Assembly: GCA_965112965.1 (NCBI GenBank)
Contig: CBCOTE010000022.1
Coordinates: 300,108 to 364,107, forward strand
Source of the DNA: CBCOTE01 sp965112965
Lineage (GTDB): Bacteria > Desulfobacterota > Desulfovibrionia > Desulfovibrionales > Desulfovibrionaceae
Reading direction: 5' to 3'
DNA length: 64,000 nt
The stretch's first letter is position 1, and the number at the start of each line of letters is the position of its first letter. Below the pieces are notes generated by a model. The model ran no database searches and was not told the DNA's origin. It worked only from the letters and a program-made list of their open reading frames with translations. Of the stretch, positions 48,192 through 60,070 are shown piece after piece. Position numbers and translations under genes: made by a program.

Positions 48192-51100
48192 ATGTTGCTA
48201 CCTTGTTATTAAAGATATTATGCCGGCCTTTAATATGATCAAAAAAAATTATAAATTTTCCACAGAACTGAATGCACTGCAACAACTAGGATTATACAAA
48301 TCTTGCGCTGAAACTAATATGGCTGAGTATTTTAATGATCTGCTTTATAAAAATATTTTTTATTAATATTTACCCTAATCAAAAAAATTTCTAGACCATG
48401 AACAAACTTATCTTTCATATCGCTCCATGTCTCCACAAGATTTGTTCACATTGTTGCCGTGTGTGGGCTTTATATCGTTCCGGCCTCGACATTCTGGCTA
48501 GCTCAGGTCAATTTTATTTGGGCCGGCTTATATATTTTAGTTCGGTCATGTGCGTCATAATGCAATTCGAGACTGCTAATATTTTTTTTGCAGCCATCTA
48601 TAAGATCTTACCGGTCCCTTAGGATATTATAGCAAATACCTCAGGTAAAAATAGTCCGTAGTGGTGAAACTGAATGAGCTAGTATCTAGTTTCTTGTCGG
48701 TCCTAGCATTACCATCGACTAGCGGCAAGCGTTATGATTGTTTCTAGGAGCACTATGCTGAGAGTTATGGTACGTCGTTGTCCATTAAGAATGTTGCTCC
48801 AAGACCCATATTTTGTAAAATATGCCGAACATAATGCATTGTTTGTGTCCTAGATCGTCCTCGATCTGGGCTACATATGACCTTCGGTCCCAATTGCTCC
48901 ACTAATGCCGTTTTGGTCTTCTCTACCGGCATGTGCCATATTATCTGTTGCCGTCACTATATTGCGACTGAACGGTTATGTTCCATTACGCAATCACACT
49001 CTTTTCCCTTGCTGCCAGTTAATGCTTTGTTTTATCCTATCACCAAAATTTTATATATTTTATATTCAAGTTGGCAATTAAGGAGGGTGGATCGGTTACG
49101 TTAAGCTTATGGACAGTATATTTTTTGAGTTGTTCGGAAGCGTTAAGATATAAAATATTTAACTGGATTGCGGTGATATATTGCTGGTCGAAACATGAAT
49201 CCATTTGTTGCATGATTGGGGTTAGCAATGCTTAGCGATACTGATGCTGTGCTCTTTGCCATAGTTACCATCTGGATGAGTAGCGTGCTAATGCTTTCGC
49301 TTGTGACTATTTGTCTCCGGAATCCGTTGTTAGATAAATATTACCGTTCATGTACAGTAAAAGGCTACACATATACTACGTTGAGTAGTCTCTGTTATTG
49401 GCAGGCCGACTAGTTTGGTGATTCAGCCGATGAGTATTATTACATCCTTCGGTACGCTATCGGCTAGGCTTTATATGATGCGCGTGGAAACTTACCGCCG
49501 ACGCCAGTTGTCCGGTTAATCTCGTTCGTCATGGGAAAAAGTTTATAGGGCATATTTCCAGCGGTAGTGATCGGATTGCGACCGCGATGTTCTTGGACAC
49601 TCGACCGGCTGTCATTAGCCTCTACGAGTAGTATGGCTACTATGTCAGCCGTTGTCGCGATGGCGGATGAGAACGATATCAGGTCGGTCGCTAGATATAG
49701 GCGTGCTGGTCTAAAAAAATCTGCTGTATGGAGTGAGGTTATTATGCAGGATGACCGTGGTTGTGGTTATGTTGGGATAGATTTAGGAAGGCCATGGTGG
49801 TGAGTTAGGCGTCGTTTTAAGAAGTTGAATGGGCTTGATGGTTATCTCCTTGCTGATTATCTACCGTGCTCGGCCCACAAGAGTAGCCTGGTCAGGTAGT
49901 AGTCAGCTCGAACTTTTTGATATAGCCTATCCGATACGTTATTTCTTCGTGAGTAGTACCGTCTTAAGATTCATGAAATATGTCCGAGTGACTCCATATT
50001 TTAGATAGTCCGGGATACTGGTATTAGTGATAATATTGCTGTCTAAAACGATCGTTTTCTATCTATTCAGATTTGGTAGACCGAAAAAATTTTTTCCTGG
50101 TCGTGATTTTTTGGCGCAAGATAAGTTTATGTGCGCGGGTTAGATTATAGCCATATGGTTGAGGATTGGGACTATTTATTTAGCTATAAAACGGGAAATC
50201 GTTCACGTCTTCAATTTTTTCAGTCTAATTCGGTTAACTTGACATAAAGACTTTGATACGCGAATTGGGGTTACGAGCTAGGCCTGACTAGAGCATCTGT
50301 TTTCTCAATCACTACCTTTAGTCCATAAATAATAATTTTTTTCGGTCAATGAGGTTAAACAGGTTAAAATTTTGGAAGATTATCCTCACTTACTTGTTTG
50401 AAGAAGCATAGAGTCCATTGGATTTGGCTGCTGATCTCCTTCTTATATATAAAAAAATATAGCCGGTATTAAGTTGTGATGAAGATGTAATGCAGCAGTG
50501 TTTTTTATCCTTGTTAGATGGGTCAACGAGTCCCACGGTCTCTCATTTTTGCGTATGTTGCTGATTCGGTTTAGGGCTAGGCGCATATTTAAAAAATTTA
50601 GCTAGGCCCCAATTTATAATATGGGGCTGGAGAGAGATGTGAGTATCATAGGTAGGATCTATAATGTTATCTTGCTACGTCTGATATATTTCAATACTTA
50701 ATATTTTTTATAGTATTATTATTTTGCCACCTGTAACTTTGACGAATAAAAAATCTTCAAGACAGCAGTAAAAACGGCGTGGTTAGTGCGTAGTAGTATT
50801 TACGGAGGCAGTGTAATTCTTTGAGTTTTGATGACGTCTATGGTAAAGGCCAGGATTGTATATTTGAGCAGGATGGAACTTTGAATCAGTTCGGAATAGT
50901 CACTTAGGGAGACCGAGGCGTGATGGTGCGCGGATAGCTAAGGCATTGTTTATGCTCAGAGTTCAGGCGGCGTTGAGTCGTTTAGTTTATAGAGAGAGGA
51001 TAACCCTGTATATTTTTATAGATTAATAGATATCAATAGCTGAGGAGAATTATTGTTCAGAATCAGTCCGGACAGAAAGCATAACTGGACCAGCAGATCG

Positions 51101-52191
51101 TTGAGATAGATCGAGCAGTATAAGTATGTGCCACTGTGGAAGACTAAAGATATAAGTCAGAACCCTGGCTTCAGATCAAGAGCCGTCCATAGACCTAGAG
51201 CACGGCAAAGGGCATGCTTAGGATCGGGAGGATTAGGCACATGTCCATTAACATTAGGCAAATGACTGTCTAGAGACGGATAGTATATAAGGCAAGGTGT
51301 CAGTTATGGCTGAGAGCTGAGAGTTTTGGGGATACATCTGAGATTATTTTTTTTGGCACTTGGCATATTATATTAAGGTCTACAAATAGGCTTCGTCCAG
51401 ATAAACAGTGGGCGCGAAGTGTGTTTTGCTTTATGTTTTATTTCTTTTTGAGTTTTTTTACCATCAGAGACTATTCATTAGTTTTTTAGATTATTATTTA
51501 GTGTATTTAGTGATTTATATTAACATTACAAATACTAGCCGAAATTTTTCGGGGCGTGGTCTCGAAGATATTAGGATATTGGTTGGATTGACTTTAAGCA
51601 TGTTTCAGGTGATGGGATAGGTCGGCGGAACCATAGAGCGCCACTTCCTGTAGTTTTTTTGATCAGTTCATTTAGTGGCTTTAGTAGTAATCGTGTCGCG
51701 TTGTAGGATGATATTTTTTTTGTTTGTGACCTGATAGCATGTGATGATGAGGCTAGTGATTTTAGTGCGTTAGGGTGTGACGTTTATACTCGAATCGACA
51801 AGATAATTCTTACCAGTAATATGGGCCATGGTAATGTTGTCCCAGTCTATTGGTGGCGCTTAATTTCGAAGCAAATTTTGATGATACTCTAGTTGACTGA
51901 CTCAGCATTGAAGTCGGCGGGGTTACTTTACATATATACGAAGCCAAAGGGAAGTCGAAGTTGATGCCGCTGACGTGGATTTACTAACAATGAGCAGGGT
52001 CATAATTAGGAAGGTAACTAAGAGTAGTATACATTTGTATTGACCACATTTGAGGTTGCTTGCAGTGGTTAAATTGAGTATATGTTAAAAAAATAGACTA
52101 ACGATGAGGTTATTCGACCGCTTTAATCGATCGACTAAGAATGTAACGTTGTCGATTATAGCAGAATACGGGTGAGCAGACAAAGATAGGC

Positions 52192-52202
52192 GGGGGGGGG
52201 GG
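52192..52202. repeat. Homopolymer G11
   Basis: Eleven consecutive G on the plus strand, followed by an A7 run after GGT. Long G tracts are hypermutable by slippage. Not inside a supportable gene. Confidence 0.9.
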
Positions 52203-52527
52203 TAAAAAAAGATAGGTAAGAGATAAGTTTAAACCCATAATTGAGGCGGTAAAAATCTATTAAATAAGATAGTATAGACATTAAGCTTGTCCCAGAATGT
52301 CTCTGCCCAATTTAAATCTAAAAAATAAACGTGATTAGTATATACATCAAGTATTAGATCATTAAGCACGAAAAATGTTTTTGGGAAGATATCAGCCTGA
52401 TGAGGTGGTCAACTCCCCAAGTTTTAGTCTATCTTCAGTATTTTGTTTAAGGTTAATGTGCTGCCTAACTGGATATTTGGGTTAGGCGAGCCTCTCTTTG
52501 TTCCACTTTTTTTAATTAGGAAGCTGT

Positions 52528-52538
52528 GGGGGGGGGGG
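52528..52538. repeat. Homopolymer G11 beside clpB
   Basis: A second eleven-base G tract 72 bases beyond the clpB stop codon; on the clpB transcript it would be C11 in the 3' region. Same length as the tract 336 bases away. Confidence 0.9.
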
Positions 52539-52610
52539 CTTTTTATACGTTTCTGAATGTCCTCCTATTATGAAGCTCGACTTGTTATTTTTTGGCGTAG
52601 CCTTAGTAAC

Positions 52611-55208
52611 TTAATCCTGAAGTTGGAATACTAGTCCGTTCTCCTTAACGTCTACTACAAATCGCTGTCCTTCGGTTAGGTGACCGGAGACGATTTCTTG
52701 TGCTAAGGGTGTTTCTAGATATTGCTGCATATAGCGTTTGAGTGGCCGGGCGCCGTAAATAGGGTCATAGGCCGTCTCGACAATATGTATTTTGGCTGCG
52801 TCGGTGAGAACCACCATGATCTTGCGGTTGGCCACTCGTGACTGTAGGCCCTGTAGCTGCAGGTCGACGATAGCCTTGAGTTGTTCTAGGTGCAGAGGCC
52901 GAAAGAGCACAATTTCGTCTACACGATTTAAAAATTCCGGCCGAAAGTATCGGTTTAGCTCAGTAAGGACTACTTCGCGTACGCCGTTTTTGAAATTCCC
53001 TTCGGCAGTGATGCCTTCCATAATAAAGGGCGAGCCGATGTTGGAGGTCATTATAATGATGGTGTTTTTGAAGCTTATAGTGCGGCCATGGCTGTCAGTT
53101 AGCCGGCCGTCGTCAAGGATTTGCAGAAATATATTGAGTACTTCCGGGTGCGCTTTCTCAATTTCGTCAAATAGCACCACGCTGTAAGGTTTACGGCGCA
53201 CCGCCTTAGTGAGCTGACCGCTTTCGTCATAGCCGATGTAGCCCGGAGGTGCCCCAATGAGTCTGGCCACAGTATGTTTCTCCATATATTCGCTCATATC
53301 TAACCTTATCATATTTTTTTCGGAGTCGAACATGGCTACGGCTATGGCCTTGCACAGCTCAGTTTTGCCTATACCTGTGGGACCCAGAAAAAGAAATGAC
53401 CCTATGGGCCGGCGCGGGTCTTTTAGTCCTGAGCGCGCTCGTAGCACTGCGTCGGCCACCGCGGTCACGGCTTCGTCTTGGCCCACCACTTGCTTATGGA
53501 GTTGATCTGCCAACTTGAGTATTTTTTCCCGTTCACTTTCTAACAGACGCGAGACTGGGATACCGGTCCATCGAGCTACGATGTTAGCTACATCATCAGG
53601 GCCTACCTCCTCCTTGAGCAACTGGCCGTCTTGTTTTTTAATGCTGGATTCAGTTAGTTTTTGCTTATAGGCTAGTAAGGTCGAGTACTTGAGCTCGGCT
53701 GCACGGTTGAGATTATAGGTTCGTTCGGCTTCTTCGATTTCTCGTCCAGTTCTTTCGATGGCCTCCTTGAGCATACGTACATCGTTGATGTTGTCCTTCT
53801 CCTTTTTCCATTGCATGGTTAGCTCGTTTTGTCTGGTCTTAAGATTGGCTAGTTCTTTTTCTAGCCGTTCTAGTCGTTCGCGGGAAGAGTAGTCGTTCTC
53901 CTGGCGTAGGGCTTCGCGTTCGATCTCCAGCTGCATAATTTTGCGGTTAAGTTTGTCGAGTTCAGTGGGCAGAGAGTCAATTTCAGTGCGGATCATGGCC
54001 CCGGCCTCATCTATGAGGTCGATGGCTTTATCCGGTAGCTGGCGGTCGTTAATGTAGCGGTGGGAAAGCACTGTAGCCTCTACCAGAGCTGAATCGCTGA
54101 TGTGAACTCCATGGTGCACCTTGAAGCGCTCTTTGAGTCCGCGTAGGATGGAAATAGTGTCCTCCGTCCCGGGCTCTTCTACGAGTACGAGCTGAAAGCG
54201 GCGTTCTAAAGCTGGGTCTTTTTCTATGTATTTACGGTACTCGTCCATGGTGGTAGCGCCGATGCAGTGTAATTCGCCTCGGGCTAACATAGGCTTGAGC
54301 AGGTTGCTGGCGTCCATGGCGCCCTCGGTTTTGCCAGCCCCTATGATAGTGTGTAGCTCGTCTATGAACAGTATGACTTGGCCTTTAGATTTTTCTATTT
54401 CTTTGAGTACCGCCTTTAGACGCTCTTCAAACTCGCCGCGGTATTTGGCCCCGGCGATGAGGGCGCCCATGTCCAGGGCGTAGATGGTTTTGCCCTTGAG
54501 CCCTTCTGGTACGTCGCCTTTGAGTATGCGGTGGGCTAAGCCTTCCACGATGGCGGTCTTGCCTACCCCAGCTTCGCCGATCATAACTGGGTTATTTTTG
54601 GTACGGCGAGAAAGAATACAGATACAACGCCGGATCTCGGCGTTGCGGCCAATGACCGGGTCGAGTTTACCATATTGTGCTTCTTTCACTAGATCTCGGC
54701 CATATTTTTTGAGTGCCTCATAGATTTTTTCTGGGTTGGTTGAGGTCACCAGTTGGCTGCCGCGTACTTCGGTGAGTACGCCTAGGATCTTCTCGCCTGT
54801 GAAGCCAAATTGTCGAGCTAGTCGTCCGATAGGGGTAGATGGCGGTTCCTCCAGTAAGGCTAGGAGAAGATGTTCGACGCTTACATACTTGTCCTGCATG
54901 CGTTTGGCTTGGTCCTGGGCTTTGATAAGCACCTGAGAGAGACGTTGGGTAACTATAATTTGTCCGGGTTGGACGCCGGAACCACTAACTCGGGGTAATT
55001 TTTCTAGCTCGGTTTCTAGGGCGACGGCTAAGGCGGCCGGATCTGGGCCAGCCCGTTCGATTAATCGTGGTATCAGGCCCTCCTGTTGTCGAAGCATAGC
55101 CAGTAATAGGTGCTCTGCATCCACCTGTTGATGGCTGAGCCGGATGGTCGTCATTTGTGCTTCGGCCAGGGCTTCTTGAGATCTTTCGGTCAGCTTATTC
55201 AGGTCCAT
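52611..55208 (-). CDS. clpB: ATP-dependent disaggregase ClpB
   Basis: Hexameric AAA+ chaperone that rescues aggregated proteins with DnaK/DnaJ. Two N-terminal Clp repeats (residues 1-145), first nucleotide-binding domain with Walker A GEAGVGKT near 210 and Walker [14 protein letters not shown], a long coiled-coil M-domain (about 405-520) that distinguishes ClpB from ClpA/C, and a second domain with [11 protein letters not shown] near 611 and [10 protein letters not shown]. Arg-finger region PALERRFQ is present. I start at the ATG at 55208 with AAGGA six bases upstream; a GTG five codons earlier is in frame. 865 residues, full length. No CIRCE element or clear sigma-32 promoter was seen. Confidence 0.98.
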   Translation of the reverse strand: MDLNKLTERSQEALAEAQMTTIRLSHQQVDAEHLLLAMLRQQEGLIPRLIERAGPDPAALAVALETELEKLPRVSGSGVQPGQIIVTQRLSQVLIKAQDQAKRMQDKYVSVEHLLLALLEEPPSTPIGRLARQFGFTGEKILGVLTEVRGSQLVTSTNPEKIYEALKKYGRDLVKEAQYGKLDPVIGRNAEIRRCICILSRRTKNNPVMIGEAGVGKTAIVEGLAHRILKGDVPEGLKGKTIYALDMGALIAGAKYRGEFEERLKAVLKEIEKSKGQVILFIDELHTIIGAGKTEGAMDASNLLKPMLARGELHCIGATTMDEYRKYIEKDPALERRFQLVLVEEPGTEDTISILRGLKERFKVHHGVHISDSALVEATVLSHRYINDRQLPDKAIDLIDEAGAMIRTEIDSLPTELDKLNRKIMQLEIEREALRQENDYSSRERLERLEKELANLKTRQNELTMQWKKEKDNINDVRMLKEAIERTGREIEEAERTYNLNRAAELKYSTLLAYKQKLTESSIKKQDGQLLKEEVGPDDVANIVARWTGIPVSRLLESEREKILKLADQLHKQVVGQDEAVTAVADAVLRARSGLKDPRRPIGSFLFLGPTGIGKTELCKAIAVAMFDSEKNMIRLDMSEYMEKHTVARLIGAPPGYIGYDESGQLTKAVRRKPYSVVLFDEIEKAHPEVLNIFLQILDDGRLTDSHGRTISFKNTIIIMTSNIGSPFIMEGITAEGNFKNGVREVVLTELNRYFRPEFLNRVDEIVLFRPLHLEQLKAIVDLQLQGLQSRVANRKIMVVLTDAAKIHIVETAYDPIYGARPLKRYMQQYLETPLAQEIVSGHLTEGQRFVVDVKENGLVFQLQD

Positions 55209-55581
55209 GCGAATCCTTGTCACTAAATATTATTAGTGGTTATGATACCTATCTAGGCACGATAGCTAGAAATAGCAGTAGATATGCCCAACTTGTGCAG
55301 TAGCGGTCGTCGTGGTGGAACGAGTAGTCTCCATACGAATTTTTGATTATCTCCACCTAGTCTAGATCTTAGTCTGGTTGGGTGTGTTAAAAGTCCATTA
55401 CTTTGGTGAATGTGATCAGTTCTAAGCGCACCGGCGTCCTGCCTTCGTAGAGCTTGCTGTCGTGTTTGATACTTATGGTCTGTTTACTTTGGTCTTGCAT
55501 CTGGAAATGCGTTATGATGAGTAGCCATGGATAATCTAATGGATAATCTATCTGTCCAGCCTGGCCTTCGGCATCTATTTT
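55209..55581. other. Spacer between clpB and dnaJ-like gene, possible cbpM remnant
   Basis: 373 bases on the path of the dnaJ-clpB transcript. A minus-strand 37-codon frame (55387-55500) has protein-like composition but no ribosome-binding site. A 12-bp direct repeat ATGGATAATCTA occurs twice in tandem near 55527-55551. In some related bacteria a small MerR-like CbpM gene sits between a CbpA-type dnaJ and clpB, so this may be its remainder. Confidence 0.35.
55387..55500 (-). pseudogene. Short frame, possible remnant of a cbpM-like gene
   Basis: Encodes 37 residues beginning MQDQSKQTISIKHD and ending in KVMDF. Length is about a third of CbpM (around 100 residues). There is no ribosome-binding site, and the frame continues upstream of the ATG only briefly. 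The identification rests on position alone and is tentative. Confidence 0.2.
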
Positions 55582-56562
55582 TTAAAAATCTCGCGCTTTG
55601 AAGGTCGAGGTTGCGGCTAGCTGCTCCCATAGTCGCTTCTCATTATTGTTTAGATGATGCTGAGAGACAATCATAAGCTGTATGAGCTGATCCCCGCGTC
55701 GGGGTTCTACCCCCAGTCCGAGTCCCGGTAACCGTAACTTGTGGCCGCTACTTACTCCGGCCGGTATGGTTAGCTCCACCTCTCCTTCTAGCGTGGGCAC
55801 GCGTACGCGGACTCCTAGGGCTGCTTCCCATGACGTTAGTGGCAGGTCGAGCATTACGTGCTGGCCGTTTAGATAAAACCGATGATGCTTGAGGATGTGC
55901 ACCTTGAGGAATAAGTCTCCCGCCGAATCACTAGATATGCCTGGATTGCCTTGGCCGGTTAATCGAATTTTTGTTTTGTCTTTTACCCCCTTTGGAATAG
56001 TCACCTGGAGTATCTTGACTCGGGGCATTTGTCCCTGGGTTTGCTCGGTAAGCGTGATAGCTTTGACCCCGCCGCAATAGGCCTCTTCCAAAGTTAAATT
56101 TAAAGATACCACGGCATCGTGTCCCCGTCGTGATCTGGGCTCAAACTGCTGCCTCCCGAATGTTATTCTATCCTGAGTATGTTGGAACCGTTTCTCATCG
56201 GCGTCGGCTATTGTGCCGCTTAAGAGTGTCTCAAAAAAATCGCTGAAGCCTGAGGTGTTGAATTTAGTTTGATTGCCTTTTAAATCGAATTGGATATTCT
56301 CAAATCCCGGCGGTGGCTGAAAATTTTGTCCATGCTGCCAGTTCGGGTCTAGCTGATCATAGAGTTTGCGTTTTTCTGGATCTTTAAGTATAATATAGGC
56401 CTCGTTTATTTCCTTAAAATTTTTTTCGGCTTGCTTATCTTTAGGATTTAAGTCTGGATGGTACTTCCGTGCTAGTTTTTTGAATGCCTTGGCAATTTCC
56501 TCTTGGCTGGCCAATTTGGATACCTTCAGGAGTTTATAATAATCTTTGTACGTAACGTTCAT
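55582..56562 (-). CDS. CbpA-type DnaJ co-chaperone
   Basis: Hsp40 without zinc finger. The N-terminal J domain (residues 5-72) has the HPD motif at 35-37 that triggers DnaK ATPase. A G/F-type linker region follows to about 125, then two beta-sandwich substrate-binding domains with the VSLNLTLEEAYCGGVKAITL and TIPKGVKDKTKIRLTGQGNPG segments and the C-terminal VRVPTLEGEVELTIPAGVSSGHKLRLPGLG repeat. The absence of CxxCxGxG repeats separates it from DnaJ proper. At 326 residues it matches CbpA. Upstream of clpB on the same strand, a common protein-quality-control pairing. Confidence 0.92.
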   Translation of the reverse strand: MNVTYKDYYKLLKVSKLASQEEIAKAFKKLARKYHPDLNPKDKQAEKNFKEINEAYIILKDPEKRKLYDQLDPNWQHGQNFQPPPGFENIQFDLKGNQTKFNTSGFSDFFETLLSGTIADADEKRFQHTQDRITFGRQQFEPRSRRGHDAVVSLNLTLEEAYCGGVKAITLTEQTQGQMPRVKILQVTIPKGVKDKTKIRLTGQGNPGISSDSAGDLFLKVHILKHHRFYLNGQHVMLDLPLTSWEAALGVRVRVPTLEGEVELTIPAGVSSGHKLRLPGLGLGVEPRRGDQLIQLMIVSQHHLNNNEKRLWEQLAATSTFKARDF

Positions 56563-58523
56563 CGCTCTCTCGCTTGGCTTGCATTTAAAAATATTATATT
56601 AGTGAATAATATTACTACGTTAGATATTAAATAATTGACGAGCAGAAACTGAAGAAAGTCATGTTTTTTTGAAAAAAAATTCTTTCCTTTTTTTCTCTCA
56701 CACTTTTAAACTAGCCGAGAACATGATGGGCACCTATATCAAGGAGAAGGTCTGGAGATGATGGAGAAGTCGACCTGATACTTTTCAGGGCGGACTATAT
56801 GATGGTTTGTCTGTTTATGTGTGTCACAAGATATTTTAGGTATTACGGATAGTATAGTCTACGACGAAGCTTTTGGATAGAATGAGAGCTATCATGGATA
56901 AGTGTCCATATGAGGTCCGATAATCTTGACGATTACAAATAACCGATGAGAAAGGTGATAGGGCCATAACGTTTATGTTGGTCTAGTGCTTGATCACTAC
57001 GAACATAGACTATTCCCTGTTGAATGTACTTATGTTAAAGTTGTTTATGTGGAGCTGGTAGCTGTATTTATATCTTAATCTTGCTGGATTGCTTGTTCTT
57101 ATCGGCTATAACCTGACGTGCATAGAGTCTACTTGCATGAGCTAGCTGATATTTTGATATTGATGTCTTGCCTTAGGGTGTGCAAGTAACATGGTTTCGT
57201 CTTTGAAGATAATAATTACCTTATAAATAGCAATGACGTAGGCCGTCAACTTATTTAAGGTTCATTTGGATATATAGTGTGTAGGTCTGGTCGTTATAGA
57301 TACCTATTTGGGCCGTACTGTGACAATGGAGATGAGTTTGGTAAGTGAGTCTTGGCATAGCTAGTGATGTTGTAGTATGGTATGGGATCGTAGCAGATCC
57401 AGATATAGATGACAGGTATATCCGAATTGACCTTGCAAATTTCAGCGGGCTCGTCATATTTTTTGTGTAAGGTATTTTTGGGTGTCGTTGGTCTGAATTT
57501 GGACATCGGTACCGGTGTCGTAGATATTATAATTCAAGTCGAATTAGATGATTACGGTCGTAGAGTAATGGGTGGGGTGGTAGCCAAGCTTATAGCCTTG
57601 ATGCCGGCGATGGAGGGAGCTATTTTTACCAGAAGGTGGCCACGTATGAGGTCTTTGCTCCAGATAGGTTAGCTTGGGCCTTGGTGGTAAAAAAATGCTG
57701 TTCGGTATTTTGTTGATGGACAGCGCTTTTTATAGGCCATCATATATAAGAACGACAGGCTCAGCGTTAACTGATGATGATACATGATGTTGGATGAAAA
57801 GGCCAGCCACGGTTATCTTATCCTGGGGCCTTAAATGGCTATGACATAGTCGCTAGTGGGTTCGATAAGAGTCTCTTTTATTTCTGAAATGATGGTCTTG
57901 GCGTTAGGGAATAGGTTAGTTGTGGCTGGAAGTAATTGTTCTATCTCCGTCTGTGAGGCCTTCTTCGATAATATTTTAAGCATCTTGGCGTCGGATCACT
58001 TTGGCCGGACAGAGTTATCTCGTTCATTGATGATGACTATGATAATTTGGACTGCTGTGGGTGCGATGACTGCCCGGCTGGATATCACGGTGCATCCTGA
58101 CTTTATAGCGATAATGAAAGCGGCTTTTATGAATTAACCAGGCTACAGACGCTATTATATTTTTGGAGTTAATTTAGACGTTGATCAATGTTATCTTGGG
58201 ATTGCCCCGACATCTACACTTCGTCTACTATGAGTATTCAAGACCGCAAAGCATCACACCTCGGGTAAATCTCGTTCGGATATGGTAAAAGATCACACTG
58301 GCGGTTTCGATCTAATTTAGATGATGATATCCTGGATGGCTGTGACTATGTTACCGGGCTTAAACTTTTTTTAGGCCGGCTATACTGCTGTATGGATAAA
58401 AAAATGAGGAACTATATCTTGATTTCCGCAAGATATCCGGTAAATGGTAGGTCTATTTAGCCTTTTATTTGGTGGTTGGGCAGGCTAGATAAGGGAAGGG
58501 CAAGGGAGCCGGTACGATCCAGG
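56563..58523. other. 2-kb gene desert between glpX and the dnaJ-like gene
   Basis: No intact gene. On the minus strand a frame near 57294-57506 contains a segment (IPVIYIW...D-P-I...T-H) that vaguely recalls the pyrimidine-domain region of transketolase. Minus-strand sequence at 57841-58140 is nearly stop-free, but the plus strand is T-rich here, which lowers the chance of minus-strand stops. It may be remains of one or two genes that followed glpX. The left end (56580-56700) is AT-rich and should hold the dnaJ promoter. Confidence 0.45.
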
Positions 58524-59507
58524 CTAGTGGTGTTTGGCCTCGCTATTACGTATTAGCTTATTCCAGCTGTGCCGGGAAAAGATGGAGCGCATTGTGCCAG
58601 TTTTGCCACGAATAACCAAGGAGTGGGTGGTGGCCCCAAAGTCGTTGTATACCACACCTTGTAGAAAAATGCCGTCCGAGATACCTGTGGCCGCAAAGAA
58701 TACGTTTTCGCTCTTGATTAAGGTGGCCTCGGTGAGAATTTCTTGAAGGTCCATTCCAGCTTCTATTATGGCCTGTTTTTCGGCTTCTGACTGCGGATCT
58801 AACCGGGCGAGCATACAGCCACCCATACCGCGTATGGCGCAGGCTGAGAGTACACCTTCTGGCGTACCTCCGGTGCCGAGCATCATGTCCACCTTACATA
58901 GTGGGTCTACAGTCATGAGAGAACCGTTGACGTCACCATCGGTGTGTAGCTGGCTCCGGGCACCAGCAGCTTGTATGGCTTCCACCAGATATTTGTGCCG
59001 TGGCTTGTCCAATACGAAGATAATTAGATCTTCAATATTTTTGCCTAGGGCTTTGGCCACACGTCGGATATTGTCAGCCACTGGCGCATCTAGGTCCACG
59101 GCATTTCTGGCCAGGTCCGGGACTACGAGTTTCTGCATATAATAGCTAGGTCCGGGGTTGTACATAGCTCCGGCCGGTGCGAGTCCTACCACTGAGATGG
59201 CGTTAGGCTGGCCGAAAGCGAGCAGGTTGGTTCCTTCCAATGGATCAACAGCTACTTCCATGGTCGGACCAGTGCCATTACCAACGGCCTCGCCGTTGAA
59301 GAGCATGGGTGCCTCATCCTTTGCGCCTTCACCAATAATGATCGTACCGATGATAGGTACCAAGTTGAAGGACAGGCGCATGGCGTTGACCGCGGCCTGG
59401 TCGCCGGCTTTTTTGTTGCCTCTACCGAACCAGCGGGATGAGGCTAGGGCTGCCGCTTCGGTCACGCGGACAATGTCTAGGCCAAGGTTTTGATCTGTAG
59501 TTGCCAT
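58524..59507 (-). CDS. glpX: Fructose-1,6-bisphosphatase, class II (GlpX)
   Basis: Removes the 1-phosphate from fructose 1,6-bisphosphate in gluconeogenesis and sugar-phosphate cycling. Family motifs: the metal-binding IGEGAKDEAPML near residue 58, VAVDPLEGTNL near 87 with the catalytic Asp and Glu, and YMQKLVVPDLAR. At 327 residues it is full length. GGAGG lies seven bases before the ATG. Follows rpiB by 30 bases, so the two are probably co-transcribed and together support hexose-pentose interconversion. The class II protein often also acts on sedoheptulose bisphosphate. Confidence 0.96.
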   Translation of the reverse strand: MATTDQNLGLDIVRVTEAAALASSRWFGRGNKKAGDQAAVNAMRLSFNLVPIIGTIIIGEGAKDEAPMLFNGEAVGNGTGPTMEVAVDPLEGTNLLAFGQPNAISVVGLAPAGAMYNPGPSYYMQKLVVPDLARNAVDLDAPVADNIRRVAKALGKNIEDLIIFVLDKPRHKYLVEAIQAAGARSQLHTDGDVNGSLMTVDPLCKVDMMLGTGGTPEGVLSACAIRGMGGCMLARLDPQSEAEKQAIIEAGMDLQEILTEATLIKSENVFFAATGISDGIFLQGVVYNDFGATTHSLVIRGKTGTMRSIFSRHSWNKLIRNSEAKHH

Positions 59508-59537
59508 AGAATACCTCCATGTAAGGTCTGGCCGCAG

Positions 59538-59996
59538 TTAGTCCGAGGCCGACGCGTCGGCTCCAGTGTCGAAAAGGGCAAGGCGTCGCAAATGACGGCC
59601 ACCCTCAAAATTCTCGGCCAAGAAAGCGTCTAGGATGGCCGAGGCTTGGCCTGATCCCAGAATCTGTTCACCTAGGCAGAGTACATTAGCGTCGTTGTGT
59701 CGCCGGGCCATGCGGGCCAGATATTCGCTGGTAGCTAGTACTGCCCGGATGTGCGACAACCGGTTGGCGGCCATAGACATGCCCACTCCGCTGCCACACA
59801 CAAGCACGGCTAGGCCATTGCATCCCAGGGCCACTCGACAGGCGTCGTGTGCGTAAGTGGGGTAGTCACAGTTGGCCGCGGAGTGAGTGCCGACATCCAA
59901 GATTTCGATGGATCGCCCTTGTAGGTGTTTTTTGAGGGCTTCCTTGAGGGAGAGGCCGGCATGGTCAGCACCAAAAATAATGTACTTGGTGGACAT
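59538..59996 (-). CDS. rpiB: Ribose-5-phosphate isomerase B
   Basis: Interconverts ribose 5-phosphate and ribulose 5-phosphate. The N-terminal FGADHAGLSLK motif with the substrate-binding Asp-His, the YPTYAHD segment, and the LVCGSGVGMSMAANR motif with its active-site Cys are typical of RpiB, as is the RRHNDANVLCLG segment. At 152 residues it is the usual size. Between the LolB-like lipoprotein gene and glpX. Confidence 0.96.
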   Translation of the reverse strand: MSTKYIIFGADHAGLSLKEALKKHLQGRSIEILDVGTHSAANCDYPTYAHDACRVALGCNGLAVLVCGSGVGMSMAANRLSHIRAVLATSEYLARMARRHNDANVLCLGEQILGSGQASAILDAFLAENFEGGRHLRRLALFDTGADASASD

Positions 59997-60070
59997 GGTG
60001 GTTTTATTCCAGGTAGAGTGCCTTGTCGACCGAGATACGGCCGGTACGTAACCCGAGGAGGTGCTGTGGG

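Larger units (their letters stand above)
48192..52610. other. 4.4-kb gene desert
   Basis: No supportable gene. The promoter side of the SPOR gene (48230-48370) is AT-rich and has TTTTCCACA at 48256-48264, one mismatch from the DnaA box TTATCCACA. Open frames at 48398-48622, 48877-49104, 49567-49803 and 51408-51620 lack ribosome-binding sites and known motifs. Two G11 tracts lie at 52192-52202 and 52528-52538. I interpret it as merged pseudogenes. Confidence 0.55.

Noticed and set aside
57856..58137. 93-codon plus-strand frame and its nearly stop-free minus-strand mirror
   Set aside because: Strand composition (T-rich plus strand) lowers stop frequency on the minus strand; no ribosome-binding site or recognisable domain in either direction.
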